Shown here: one piece after another, positions 1 through 11,543 of the stretch
Layout: each line of letters starts with the position of its first letter
Position numbering within the stretch: the first letter of the stretch is position 1
Assembly: GCA_015852425.1 (NCBI GenBank)
Contig: JAAAIG010000110.1
Coordinates: 1-64,000 of the forward strand
Length of the DNA stretch: 64,000 nt
Direction: 5' to 3'
Source: Gryganskiella cystojenkinii
Taxonomy: Eukaryota; Mortierellomycota; Mortierellomycetes; Mortierellales; Mortierellaceae
Program-made: the position numbers and the translations under genes
The notes under the pieces: generated by a model
Told to the model about the DNA's origin: nothing
Databases searched by the model: none
What the model saw: the letters and a program-made list of their open reading frames with translations, nothing else

Positions 1-1174
1 GTTGCCTTTGATGAGGCGGGAAGGGGAGGGGATGTGGGCAGGGGAAATGGGCAAAGAAGCAAAGAATTGAAAAAAACAGACGATGAGCAAAATAATAAAC
101 AACTCGTCCCCCCTTTCCGCACACACCGTTCCAACGTCTTTTTGCAATCAGAGATTGATAAAATATTGTGCGTCCCCCTGACTTGCATGGCCCAATGCCC
201 CAGTTCATTTTCTTTCTTTCCCTTCACTCTCTCCCTCTCTCGGCGAGATTGCCCTGTGTTTGTTGATAATTGTTTGTTTACGTTCTTGGCTGGTGCTTGT
301 GTTTGTCTCTGTGCCGAGCTCTTTGCTGCCCGTAAATTTAGACAGCTCTTGTGTCTAGATGGACCCTCTCTCTGTCGCTCGTCTTCTCTCCCAAATGGAC
401 ACAGGCTTTTTTTCTTTCTTTCTCGACTGGTGCCAAAAGGGCGACGCCAAAAGGACGAATTAGCCGCAAGAATCTCATTCGTGGACTTCTCTCTCACAGC
501 TTCCGCCTTCTCAGCCTCACCATGAAATCGTGCGTCCTGCAACTCTAATCAAGTACTGTACAAAATTGCTCTAAAAAAAAAAAAGAGAAAAAAAAAAGAA
601 TTGGTTTGCCACCTTCGAGGCGCAACAAACCACAGCCTCCAAAGCAGGACTTCAAAAATGAAAGAGGGACCCACCGTTTTTGAAAGAGAGCATCCTCCTT
701 GTGGTCCTTTGAGCATTTCTTTGCAAGAAATACAAAAGAAAGCAAGAAAAGTCATTGTTGTCCAACAACCATCTTCTGAACCGTGTCAAGGTTAATTCCG
801 AGTCAGTTTAGGTATTTGTCACAAATAACGTTTGTCGCTCCGAGGGGACGATTTGTCCAACGAGTGGACGAATAGATCATCGTTCAAAAATTGAATCTCA
901 CGTTTTCCCCCTCGACATTTAACGATCATATTGAAAATGGTAATTTGCTATTTTATTTCCTTTTAGTGGTTTGTGCATAGGAAAAAGTGCGCGAGGACAT
1001 GTTTTTGAATGTGTTGGTGCTATCAAATGTCGACTGAACTTGATGAAGCTGTCCCGCTCAAGCTCACGACAAACGATTATCGATACAAGTATAAAAAGAG
1101 AAGCGGTTTTTTAGTGATCTTGCAAGCAGTGCTCATGCACTAGCTTCCATCGCTTTTACCGAGGGAGTTTTCTC
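1..1174. other. Left-edge stretch without a supported gene
   Basis: No reading frame here looks like a conserved protein on either strand. The stretch holds pyrimidine-rich blocks (about 210-240 and 400-425) and A-rich runs (570-600). The part next to 1175 is the presumed 3' flank of the SGT1 gene. The pyrimidine-rich blocks resemble promoter or 5'-leader tracts seen elsewhere in the window, so part of it may belong to a gene lying off the left edge. Confidence 0.4.
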
Positions 1175-3137
1175 TCACACGTTGTACTAGTTTGAGAGAA
1201 AGAAAAGAGACAAAGAGAGTTAGTAAAACGTTTTGACGGATATTCCCCACAACGAAATCTTTCATGGCGCTTTTAATCATTGAGCATACCTTCTTGGCAA
1301 TCATGCCCTCTGGGGGGCGAGTCTCGACTGTTCCCTTTCCAACCTCGTCCCAGTTGGTCGAGAGGCAGGTTCCGTTACTCTCTGTAAAACTCTTCATCAT
1401 CGCACGCTTGGTATCATCATCGGCATCCTTGTAGATCGTGGCAAAGAGTTGGTTCAGGGCCTTGTCGCCATCGGCCTTGTCCTCGTCTTTGGCAGCCTCT
1501 TTCTCGAGCGCATCCCAGTTCTTGGCCTTTTTGGATGAGCTTGGGTAAGCAGGGGCGGCACCGGCTATATCGTTCCATAAAGAAATAAAAGAAGTCAAAT
1601 GTCGATGGTTAGTCGATGCAAATGTTCCACTTCTCTTTTTTGAGAATAGTACAGAAGGGAACAAAAAGTCAAATAAAATCAAAACATACCAGAAGCGGAT
1701 GCCATGGATCCAGCATTGGTGTCATCGCCTTCGAGAGCACCCCACTTGACAGCGAAGCGCTCTTTCTTGAGCTGAATCTCAATCTTGGTCGACAAGATCT
1801 CGAACTTGCTCTCTCCAGGAATAACCTTGTGGCTCAAGGGGTCCAACTCCAAGTTGTAATCCGATCCGGTGGGCATCTTGACGGAGACTGACAGTGCATT
1901 CTCGGTGATGTTGATATCGGCTGCCTCCTTCTTCACGTTCTTGATAAACACGCTGATTGTCACGAATCCATCGTTCTGGTACCACTCATGTCTTTGCAAG
2001 CAAAGAGTGCAAGGAAAAATAGAGACTCGGGTTAGTCACAGTAATCATATAAAAGCAAGCATGATGTTCAGGTTAACAAATACTCGAAAGAGTTCTCTTA
2101 CCTGACACGAACAGCGGCTGGAGTCGAGGGTGCAGCAGGCGCGGTAGCCAAGGCGGGAGCCTGAGCAACGACAGGTGAGGTCACAGGGGTCGCGTTAGCA
2201 GTCGTAGCAGGGGTGGCAGTCTGGGTGACAGGAGCAGCCTTAGGCAACTTGGCCAACTCTTGCTCGTTCTTGCGAATCCAGCTATCCAAGGTACGCTGCT
2301 CGGGGCTCAAGACTTGGCAGGCCTCCAACGCAACTTTGGCGGTGTGGTAGTCATGAAGGTGGAAAGCGGCCACACTAGGAGGAGAAACAATGTCAAAAGG
2401 AAGAGGCGGTGCAGTGTCAGCAAAAAAATCGATTCTTTGTGTCACAGAATTCGACAGAACAATTTTTTTTTTCTTTCTCTCTTTCAAAAGTGATGAATTT
2501 TTCGGAGGATCGCACTTCATTTTCATTGATTGAAAATTCTCTCACGGGACATAACGTGGTCAACCATAAAGAAAGAGCGATAAGGCAGACTTCTTACCCC
2601 TTGCGAAGCTGGGCCTTGGCCTCGACAGTGACATCGGCAGAGGGCTTTTCCTTGACGAGCTCAAGAGCCTTGACCGCATCGTTGTAGGCCTCCTGTTCCT
2701 TGCCCAACTTTTGATAGGTAGTCGAGCTAAAAGTGCAGAGGAGAGAGAGAAAAAGAAGAGTAGACGATGAGTATGCGAGTTTGGCTGTTAACAGGCGTTC
2801 AAGGAAAGCATGTCCTCTCTATCGTTGTTGAAGAACATTGTATCCCAACGGTTCAGGGCTAAATGGTGGCGTTTTCTCGCTGCCCACCCCACTCCATCAC
2901 ACGCGTACATGAACTGCATCCTCCATGAGAAAGGACGAAGTAAGAGGGAGTCCATGTCAATGAGGATGATGACTGTGTCTGAGACAAGAAGTAAACTTAC
3001 CGCTTCAAGAAAACCTCGACGTGGCTAGAGTTGATCTCGATGGACTGTGTGTAATAGGAAAGGGCTTCCTCGTAGTCCTCATCTACGAAAGAGTCGCTGC
3101 CCTTGTTGAACAAAACCAATTCCTGGGGGATTGACAT
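1175..3137 (-). CDS. SGT1: SGT1 co-chaperone (TPR-CS-SGS)
   Basis: SGT1 is an Hsp90 co-chaperone adaptor that links Hsp90 to SCF ubiquitin ligase and kinetochore assembly through Skp1. Six exons on the minus strand read 3137-3001, 2726-2598, 2374-2102, 1991-1690, 1564-1290 and 1186-1175, giving 375 aa. The N-terminal third carries TPR helices (…DYEEALSYYTQSIEIN…). A low-complexity Ala/Thr/Pro linker follows, then the CS domain beginning around HEWYQNDGFVTISVFIKN, then the SGS domain with the family hallmark LSTNWDEVGKGTVE near the end. The last exon is only 12 nt: splicing at 1289/1187 turns the end into …KKYNV, the usual kind of SGT1 terminus, whereas read-through adds an unrelated tail. The start at 3137 gives a TPR beginning directly at residue 1. 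Length and domain order match fungal and animal SGT1. Confidence 0.93.
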
Positions 3138-3653
3138 GCTTGCCTGAAGTTGTTGTTGTTGGATGTTGGGGGTTGACTGCGAGAAGTGGAGTTTTCCTAA
3201 AGAGTGATTGGTGAGCGGAAAAAAGGAAAGAGAGGATGGGTTTGTGGAAATGGCAAAGCTTTTTAAACAGAAAGAGGTCATTTTCATGCTCCACCAAAGG
3301 TTACAGCTCGCTGGCAAATTTTCAAGCCACTTTCTGCGGGTGGGTTTATTGTCGGCTGTGCCTCTGCTCTCAATACTATTCGAAGGCCATGGATCTTCTC
3401 TCAACTTTGCCGCCACGAAATTTCGCGGCGCAGTCGATAGCGACATGTCATCGACAACCAGACTGGTTTTCTTTTCGCACGCTTGGGAACATGGTGGCAA
3501 AACGGAGCAAAAAAGCAACAATTTTCTTTATTCTTTTCTGTGTGTCATTGTCGCCATGCTGCAAGATGAACAATAAATATATGAAGTGTGAAACATAGAG
3601 TAAAGAAGAAAGGAAGAAAGAAAGAAAGAAAGAAAGAAAAAGAAAAGAATTAT
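3138..3653. other. Intergenic region with a (GAAA)n microsatellite
   Basis: Lies between the SGT1 start and the stop of the Kelch-BTB gene, both minus-strand. It must hold the SGT1 promoter and the 3' end of the Kelch gene. About 30 bp of GAAA repeats occupy 3613-3642, just beyond the Kelch stop codon. I see no gene in it. Confidence 0.55.
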
Positions 3654-5804
3654 CTACATTGCCACGTTAATGACAGCACCATCCGGAGTCGAGTCCCAAA
3701 AATCGAGCAGCGCCTCCTTTGGCAAGGATCGAAAGCCGACAGTCTTGCTCACAGGGCCATAGTTCCTAAACATGAACTTGAGGGCCTTTTGACGAAGTCC
3801 CGTTTGACCGCTGAGGCCCGCTCGATGGTAAATCCGGGACACCGTCTCGATATCGATATGTTGATGCAGTGTCAAGACACAGAGCAGAACGAGTCGCTTG
3901 ATCACATACATGCTACCCATCACCATAAGGTCTGCAACTGTGTCCGTAGACATGCCCGCAATCGAGTCCGTGTAGAGGTAGTCGATAAAGCTCTTGACGG
4001 TCTCGTAGGGTTCCGGCAAAGTCAACGTATTCGTTTGAGACTCTTGCATACCGGACTGGACCATGCTCGCGAAATGGGGCCATCTCGCCATCAGGATCAA
4101 CTTGTGGCATAGGATCGGCTCTGGCTGCGGACTGCTTGTTCGACTTGAGGAAGGGGAAGATCGCCGACCCCTTCTGTAACCACTGCCTGGGACCATGGGT
4201 TCGTTATCCAAGACCATGTCTCCATCATCCGCAGTATCACTATAGGCCATGGTCGTGGCATGATTGATCGAATCGTCTGTGCCTGTGCAAAAGATCCGGA
4301 AATCTGCCAGGGCCATTTGATCCTGAAGGAGTCGACCCAGCTCGTTCCCAATCGTCACTGGTGGATCTTGAAAAGTTCCATATTCCCGCAGATCAACAGT
4401 CAGGACTTGCTTGAAGTACTCGTCCGAATCATTTACATCCCCAATCAGGTAGAAATGGTCACTGTCACGTTCCATCGAAAAGTAGTGCCAGGTATGGTTC
4501 TCACCCAGGATTTTCCAGTCATCATGCTTGGTCCACTGAAAGCAATCCAGGTCAAGCGTCCAGATACCGCCAGTAAACTTTTGAAGTTCGTATCGAAGAC
4601 CCTGGGAGATGACAACGACGAGATGACGACCACAGACCTGTGAAAATTGTTGTGCAGCCACGTTAGGAGCGATTTCGTTCGAGATGTTGACCTTGGTCAC
4701 TTGATAATTTTCCAGGTCGATGTAGGCGATCTCGTCTGTCCTGTCCATCTCTTCGTTATAACCGCCATAGGCAAAGAGCTTATCGCGGTAGGCAAAGAGC
4801 GTGTGGGTATATCTAGGCACAAAAGGCACCGGCTCTTGCCACTCCCAGGTCATCAGGTCGAGTTTCAGTAATGAGGGCGAAACACCGTCCTGGTTCCCCA
4901 AGACTCCACCAGAGACAAAGAGCATATCGTTCTCGATTGTGGCACCGTGTTTGACACGACCCAGTGGTATGTTGCCGGTGACCTTGGGTGTCTCCCAGGT
5001 GAGTGTGCGGACATGGAGGACATGAACATCGTTGCAGTAGTTGTTTTGCTCATCGTTGCCACCAAAGATCACGATCCGATCGTCACCCCAAAGCGTGGCT
5101 GTGTGATCGTTTCGCTTGGAGGGGGGTTCGCCCTTGGTGTAGATAAGCTTTTCCCAAAGCATCGTGTCGAGATCGAGACGGTAGAGATCGTTGTTGACTG
5201 CATCTGTGTACTGGTGAAAGCCTCCAAACGCATAGAGTCTCAGGCGATCGGCAGCATGTCTCTCTCGCCGACTATTATTGCTGGGACTGTTTTCGTCTTG
5301 ACGGTTCGAGTAAAAGCCCTGGCTGCTCCCTGTTCTTGAACGAGAGGAAGGAGTTGTGGATCCACCGTCGTTCGAGTCCTGAGAGTAGTTGCTGCCGCTT
5401 TGACCGCGCTGGAGACCTCCAGGTCGTCTCAAGTCCTGAGCAGAGGAGGGGGAGGAGGAGGAGACAGCGCTGGCATTGATGCAAGTTATGGAGGAGTTGA
5501 CGATGCAGGTCATGCGATCGCCCTGAGTGAGTCGTGGTGTCAATGAGGTTTCGACGACTGTGCCACCATGTTGGAAGGGAGCAGTGTGACTAGTGCTGCT
5601 ACTGGAGCTGCTAATAACACTGGGTGTGTGGTAGGGTAGGTTCATGGACAGGTTTGCGCCATAGTTTGAGGGCATAGTTGAGAGTGCGGGTGAGTGAGAC
5701 TGTTGTTGCAGGAGTGACTGAGCACTGCTGTTCTGACTGTTGTAGTTGCTTTGACTGTTGTAAACTTGACGAAGGGGATGGGGATGAGGAGACGACGAGT
5801 GCAT
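3654..5804 (-). CDS. Kelch-repeat protein with C-terminal BTB domain
   Basis: A single uninterrupted exon of 716 aa. Residues 1 to about 185 are Ser/Gln/Asn-rich and probably disordered. From about 187 to 500 there are Kelch-type beta-propeller blades with repeated pairs such as YAFGGFHQ, VIFGGNDE, FVSGGV and FAYGGYN, each followed by a Tyr/Trp-containing strand. From about 515 a BTB/POZ region follows (DFRIFCTG… CHKLILMARWPHFASMVQSG… LPEPYETVKSFIDYLYT) with a short BACK-like helical tail. BTB proteins usually act as Cullin-3 adaptors, with the propeller binding substrate. That role is inferred. Animal family members are mostly BTB first and Kelch last, so this order is closer to LZTR1-type architecture. 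I place the start at 5804 because the roughly 46 codons upstream are a pyrimidine-tract-derived Phe/Leu/Ser stretch, typical of a 5' leader. Confidence 0.85.
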   Translation of the reverse strand: MHSSSPHPHPLRQVYNSQSNYNSQNSSAQSLLQQQSHSPALSTMPSNYGANLSMNLPYHTPSVISSSSSSTSHTAPFQHGGTVVETSLTPRLTQGDRMTCIVNSSITCINASAVSSSSPSSAQDLRRPGGLQRGQSGSNYSQDSNDGGSTTPSSRSRTGSSQGFYSNRQDENSPSNNSRRERHAADRLRLYAFGGFHQYTDAVNNDLYRLDLDTMLWEKLIYTKGEPPSKRNDHTATLWGDDRIVIFGGNDEQNNYCNDVHVLHVRTLTWETPKVTGNIPLGRVKHGATIENDMLFVSGGVLGNQDGVSPSLLKLDLMTWEWQEPVPFVPRYTHTLFAYRDKLFAYGGYNEEMDRTDEIAYIDLENYQVTKVNISNEIAPNVAAQQFSQVCGRHLVVVISQGLRYELQKFTGGIWTLDLDCFQWTKHDDWKILGENHTWHYFSMERDSDHFYLIGDVNDSDEYFKQVLTVDLREYGTFQDPPVTIGNELGRLLQDQMALADFRIFCTGTDDSINHATTMAYSDTADDGDMVLDNEPMVPGSGYRRGRRSSPSSSRTSSPQPEPILCHKLILMARWPHFASMVQSGMQESQTNTLTLPEPYETVKSFIDYLYTDSIAGMSTDTVADLMVMGSMYVIKRLVLLCVLTLHQHIDIETVSRIYHRAGLSGQTGLRQKALKFMFRNYGPVSKTVGFRSLPKEALLDFWDSTPDGAVINVAM

Positions 5805-6660
5805 TGGGCGAAGCAGAAAAGGAAGGAAAGAAAGAAAAAAAAAAAGAGAGTGTAAAAGAATTGGTGTGAGAAATGGGGACCAAAAAAAAAAAGAGCGAAT
5901 GACACTGACAGAGATTCCCTTTTCGTTGCAGCAGAGAGTCAAGACTCATGTCCTGCACGTGACTGTCTTAATCAGGTGAGGAGACCAAGACTTTCACACC
6001 AAACAGCATTGGAAGCGAGAAGGTGAAATAATGCCACGTCTGTGCGGGTTACCGCTCTGTCGAACTCGACCTTGGCCATGGTCTTTGCTGACACGACACC
6101 CTAGGTTAAAAAAGCGGTCCGGATTTTAAATGTGGAGAAGGGGGACTGCCTCATACAGGCGCTCTTTGAAAACCCAAGGGCATTATCTAGCGATCTGCGA
6201 ACAGGTAAAAGAACAACGATACCGTGTCAATGCCGAGCCTATGCATCTATTATACTAGGATCAATCGTAGATTGATCCCACCATGAGGAATACACTAGCT
6301 CGTACACACAAGTGATGGGAGCGACCTCCCTGTCGGGTCTGCGTCTTTGCTGCCCAAAAATCCAGGAAAAATCGCGCGCAGACCTCAGATCAGAAAACTG
6401 ATCACGTGCATACAACACAAGCTCATCTCGCACATCCTTGCTCGGCCAACATTGTCCATCTTGTCATTCTTTCAATCGCGCCAACACAATCCGTCGTCGT
6501 TCTCAGATTTGCCTACATTCCAGGACTCTGGACCAAGACTGTCATCAACACTGCTTAACGGAACCCACTCCTATCAGGAATAAACACAAACACACACTTT
6601 TTTCTCGGGTTGATAATTCCTTGTCTCAGCTCAAATTCATCAAACTCACAAAACGACATC
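5805..6660. other. Divergent promoter region between Kelch-BTB (-) and UNC-50 (+)
   Basis: No supported gene. A pyrimidine-rich tract (minus-strand sense) lies at about 5815-5895, next to the Kelch-BTB start. The right half is the upstream region of the UNC-50 gene. Confidence 0.5.
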
Positions 6661-8226
6661 ATGACGATCCTCCCCCTGAGCTCAACACCGGACAGGAACT
6701 CACCCAGTCCATACCAAAGCTCGTCGGCATACCCTGCCCCGAATGGTCCTACGATCGGTTTGCCCGGTCAGAACGGATACGGCAGAAGAAAGTCGGATGG
6801 GTCTGACGGTTACAGCATGGGTAGTTCCAGCCGGTTGCATGGGAACCATTCAGGACATGGTCTTGGAGGGATCGCCAGTTTTGTGCCGTTGTTCTTGAGA
6901 AGACTCTTTCGGTTTCCACACATGGATTTCCAGGTTGGCTGCGACTCTCGACTGGAAGAACGATGTCATCGTACCTGGAGCAATGACAGTCTAAATGCTA
7001 ATCACCTCTTTTTTTTCTTCTCTCTCGTATCCTCGTTTAGTTTGCATTATGGCAAATGGCGTATCTGTGCATATCTCCAAGGATAGTGTAGGTGGCTTTA
7101 TCAAGCTGTGCACGGTTTCATGGACTATTTATGATCAGCTGAAAACTGACAGTGACTCTGTTCTTCATGTATGATAGATATCGAAACATTCACTACCACA
7201 AACGTAAGACATACTATCGAATGGCGAGTTGTAGATCTCATCTGTAAAACAAGGGCGATCATATCTTACGCAAGTCGATCTTTCTTTTATAAAATAGAAA
7301 CGAAGAACCAGTGGGCAAGAGACGATCCAGCATTCATGGTTATCCTCTCAGGACTCTTGTGTTGTAAGCAGACGACTTTCTTTCTCGTCGCAATCAATCT
7401 ACCACGACCGTTTGAGCTATCCTTTTACTTATAATCCACCCTTCTCTTCTTTTTCTTTTGTCTTGGTAGTCTCGGCGATCGCATGGGGCTTGATGTTTGG
7501 GCATGGAATGGTGGGCATTCTCAGGATGATGCTTTACATGGTCTTTGTGGACTTTGTCGTCATTGGCGTCATCGTCGCGACTATTTGCTGGTACGTTTTG
7601 TTAGGCGATATTGCCATTTTGGAGACTCCCTGGTACGACTCTCGGCTACGATATTGATTCTCCTGGTTAATGTCGGATGTTATCTTCAATAGGACGATCG
7701 CAAATCGATTTTTGGCAAGAGCAAGCGTATACTCAACGGATCAGTCTGTGGAGTGGCAATACGCGTTCGATATCCACTGCAACGCGTTCATGCCCGTGAT
7801 CGTGCTCCTGTACCTGATCCAGATGGTCTTTATGAAGATCCTGGTCAAGGATGCCTGGATCTGTTCGGCGCTTGGGAATACGTTGTACATGATTGCGATC
7901 GTATACTACTGTTACATCACCTTTTTGGGTTACAATGGTAAGCAAGGAGCAAGGCATGGCGTGGATGAATGCTTTGGCATCGTTAACGACAACCAAGTTT
8001 ATTAACCAAATCGTCTTGATTATACTCTTTGCTACTTGAATAGCCCTTCCATTCTTGAGACACCCTGAGATGTTCTTATACCCCATCACCATCTTTATCA
8101 TTCTTTACGTCCTTGCGTTGATCTTTGGAGTCAACGTAAGTTCAACAGTCTTGCATATGTACTTTGGATAAGCTGGATTCCTACCTCTACAAAGCATAGG
8201 ACCTACTTGGATATACAGCAAGATAA
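6661..8226 (+). CDS. UNC50: UNC-50/GMH1 family Golgi membrane protein
   Basis: UNC-50 (yeast Gmh1) is a multi-pass Golgi/ER membrane protein linked to Arf-GEF recruitment and, in animals, receptor trafficking. Eight exons: 6661-6933, 7041-7087, 7178-7203, 7298-7363, 7470-7590, 7693-7937, 8044-8135 and 8200-8226, giving 298 aa. The family signature is spread over the small exons: FRFPHMDFQ, then FALWQMAYLCISPR, then YRNIHYHKQTKNQWARDDPAF. Five to six hydrophobic segments follow, ending in the short tail NDLLGYTAR. The N-terminal 85 residues are Ser/Gly-rich and non-conserved. The first intron starts GTTGGC, a weaker donor than the others, but only this junction restores the conserved motif. 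The 26-nt exon at 7178 is unusually short. Slightly longer than the roughly 260-aa animal proteins because of the N-terminal extension. Confidence 0.9.
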
Positions 8227-8392
8227 TAAACCATTTGAGCACATTTCACAATCCCAGCATGAGCTTGTCAGAAAAGAATATCTGGACTTTATTTTCACAC
8301 AACAACTTGTATAGCTCGCTTCTTTGCGCTTCATCGCACAACCTCACAGACTGATGCCTCTATCCGTACAAACAATTTTTTTTAAAAAAAAA

Positions 8393-10540
8393 CTACTCTT
8401 CATGACCACCAGGCGTATTGGAGACCTTGACGGTCGAATTGGCGATGATGCGGATGGGTTTACCCTTGATAGACCAGTCAACGATCGATCGAGGCACGGC
8501 CCAGCCGACAAAGGCGTACGAGAGACTACTCTTGCCAACGCGAACAACAGCGCTGGGTCTCTTGCTCGTGATGGCGTCATAGGTTGCCTCACAAAGGGCA
8601 GCAGTGGTTGATGCCTGCTTGAATGTTGCTTTCAAGAGTTTGGTCGGATCCACACTGTCGAGTAATCCAAGCGAACCAGCGTTCTGTCAAAGACAAAAAA
8701 GAAGGGGGCATGGATCGCGTTGTCGTTATTGACCATATCAAACACAAGTCTAAAGTTACGATAAACGATCAACGGAAGTAAGAACTGATCATATTTTCAT
8801 TTTTGATGCCTCTTACCTTCCCCTTTTCATTCCATTCCTTCTTGTAAGATCGGTCAGCGACACCGGGACGGATACAGATCACGTCGATCTCTTGGTGCTT
8901 GACCTCCCGTCTCAGCGAGTCAGCGATAGCCTCGATAGCATGGTGACTGGCACAAATCGCGGACTGGTAAGGCAACCCAAGGCTTCCCGTAACGGACGAA
9001 GATATGAGGATCAATCTGGGAGAGCGTCTCGGTTTGGCCAGGGCAAGAGTACGTCGCATCTGACATTGAGATGGGACACATCGTATACGTGATAACAACG
9101 CGTCAGTGACATTTTTGCGCATAATGATGAAAGGATTCTCGAAACTCCAAAAAAAAAAAGTAAAGGAACCTATTTCTTGTTTTCTTACCAAAGGCATGAA
9201 CTTCTGCGATGCAATGATGGCGCCTGTAATATTGGAATCCACAGATCGTCTCCACTCCTCCAAATTGACCTTCTCGATCGGACCCATGACTGCATGATGG
9301 GGGACGACGATCACAGAAGCAAGTCTGAACAATGGGGTGTCTGTCTTGCCGTGGTGTCGACGCTTAGCCTCGGCCTCGCTCACGCTCTTGAGCGCGTGTT
9401 CGGGACTGACGAGACGAATGTTGGCGGTCGAGGATGAGAGTTCTTCCTCATAGATGACTGAAGAAGAGGTAGAGACGGGACTGCCACCGAGGAGACCACT
9501 GTTGTTCTGGTCCAAGAATCCAGCCACGGCCTTGACCAAGTCCTCGACAGGGTTGGCCTAAAATTGATTTTTTTTTTGAGAAATTACAAGCGCGAAAAAT
9601 ATGTATCGGAGGGACAAGTTAGGTTAAAGGATGGATCGAATTTTTTGCAAGCATCACAGTGAACAATCAATAACGTAATCCTTGTATAAATCCCCCATCC
9701 CAAGGAAGAACTCACCTTGGTCATATCCACGACAACTGGATGAATGTCCTTGTGACCCCACTGATCGACCTCGGCAGCCTTGGTCTTATTGGCCACACCG
9801 CCAAAGACGATAAAGCCTTGCTCATCCAACGACAGAGCCAGGACGGTCCCCTCGAGAGTACCCAAATTGGTGATGACGACGACCTCACGCTTGACGACAC
9901 CGTCCTTACCCCGGAGAACTCTCTGGCGTCGCTTTTCCTGTCTATGGGCCTGGACCGAACGCACTGCGACAGTTCCCACGATCAAGACAGTACCAACGGC
10001 TACCACACCAAGGGTCACCGTCAAGGCGTTGTTCTTGACCCAGTCGACCGAGAGTTGGTAATGAATCTTGATCAGATCCGTGACAGAGGTCTCGCCATTG
10101 CTACTGCTACTGCTGCTGGTAGTATTCCGATCGGCAAAAGATCGATACACAGTTATCTGACGGTCCTGACCGACTGCTAAAGAAGGAGTGGGATCCGTCG
10201 AGAATCCGAGACCGTCCGTCATGTTTGCCGCGTTCACGGCCACGGCCTCCTGAGCGGACTCCATACCCAGGGATGTAGCCGAGGAGGTGGCATCGACCGA
10301 TCCTGTGGTTGATGACGATGAAGAAGAGGAGGAAAGACCGGCGGGTAGTTCGAGTGAGGGCATATTCTCACGCAGGTTCTTTAGCGCGTCATTGGTCGAA
10401 GCCAAGATTCGGCTGGTGAGATTTCTCAGGTCCTCGGCCGAAGGCAATGAAGATAGAGAAGTCTGAGGAGGAGGAGAGGTAGGGAGAGGATCCGGAGCAG
10501 GTTGGCTGCTGGAGGCTTGAGTAGAGTTGACTTGGCCCAT
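8393..10540 (-). CDS. DUF1776 family protein, SDR-like fold, membrane-anchored
   Basis: A fungal family of unknown function. Four exons, all phase 0: 10540-9716, 9557-9189, 9059-8817 and 8683-8393, giving 575 aa. The N-terminal 170 residues are Ser/Pro-rich. A single hydrophobic segment (about 180-205, VTLGVVAVGTVLIVGTVAV) is followed by a Rossmann-like start (VVVITNLGTLEGTVLALSLD) and later SDR-like elements (LILISSSVTG, then ICASHHAIEAIADSLRREV). In active short-chain dehydrogenases the last element holds YxxxK. Here the Tyr position is not Tyr and the Lys position is His, so a catalytic reductase role is unlikely. The first ATG in frame is at 10540; the codon further upstream that could extend it is TTG. 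Membrane location is inferred from the hydrophobic stretch. The family is known mainly from fungi, which helps place the window. Confidence 0.82.
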
Positions 10541-11543
10541 GTTTGGGATACCGGATGGCAAAGAGGTTTGACAGTGAGGGGTATGTTTATTTTAATTTAT
10601 TTTTTGAACGAGCGTATTCAAACGTGTAAAGAATTGAGAGAAGTGGAGTGGTGAGGAAGTAGGGGGCGAGAAGATGGGTTTTGCGAACGAAAGAAAGAAA
10701 TGAGGAGGATCAAAAAGAAAAAAGAAAGAGTGGGAACAAAACCGAGACCCTATCATGCAACCCGAAAGAGGATCGTGCGCGCGCACAAAAAAAATAAAAA
10801 AAAAATCGGCCCTGCACTCACCCCCTCTCTCTGAAACCACTCGCCCGCAAAACCCTCAATTGCATTTCCTTGCCGCTCTGTTGTGCGTGGGACATGCTAT
10901 CTTTCCTTTTCAACAAATAAAGGATCTGTTCTAGCGCCACCAATATTTTTGGGAAGTATCTCAACTGTTCTCGCGCCCGATCGCCTCGTTCCTGCAGTGG
11001 ATTCTTGACAAAGCCCATCCAGGACTGATATCAATGACTTGCTGTTTGGTCTGATGGCTCTATGACGAACGCGCACATAGACCGAGAAGGATGAGACACT
11101 CGAGTGCATTCCCTCGACTACAGCTACAATGTATTAATATTTAAGATCTAACGGGTCTAAGATATAATTGGGGTAATGCCTCGATAGTTTTACTTGACTT
11201 GTTGCCACTGTGGCGCAGTGTGCTTGATGATGGAAACGGAGAGGCAGAGGTTCGTTGGGCACGACAACAGTCATTCAGTGCCTGTGACAATTGCAAATTT
11301 TATTCGTCGCCCCCGGTTCTTTTTCTGAATTTCGGGGAGACGATAATTGAGGAAAGCATGAATACACGGATACTGTGCACATGACAATCCAGGTCGATGG
11401 AAAAGAAAATCAAAATCATCGAGAAGCGCCCAAGAGAGGTGCTTTCGACTCTCCATCATCCGACTTTCCCTTCAACAGCTAACGAGATCGATACATCACC
11501 GCACCATAGGCAAGGGACAACAGGTATTACAATACAATCGACA
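10541..11543. other. Intergenic stretch, no gene seen
   Basis: Upstream flank of the DUF1776 gene (A/T and purine runs around 10590-10810) and the 3' flank of the small membrane-protein gene to the right. Short frames on both strands show no conserved motif. A local AT-rich patch (tattaatatttaagatcta) sits near 11131-11150. Confidence 0.45.

Noticed and set aside
34..525. 163-codon plus-strand frame at the left edge
   Set aside because: Begins at a non-ATG codon and is low-complexity Ser/Phe/Leu from pyrimidine tracts.
1175..1286. Read-through C-terminus of SGT1 to a stop at 1140
   Set aside because: A standard GT-AG intron (1289-1187) restores the family-like end KKYNV; the read-through tail resembles nothing.
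5805..5942. N-terminal extension of the Kelch-BTB protein
   Set aside because: The added residues are a Phe/Leu/Ser run encoded by a CT tract that looks like a 5' leader; the ATG at 5804 starts the disordered Ser-rich part normally.
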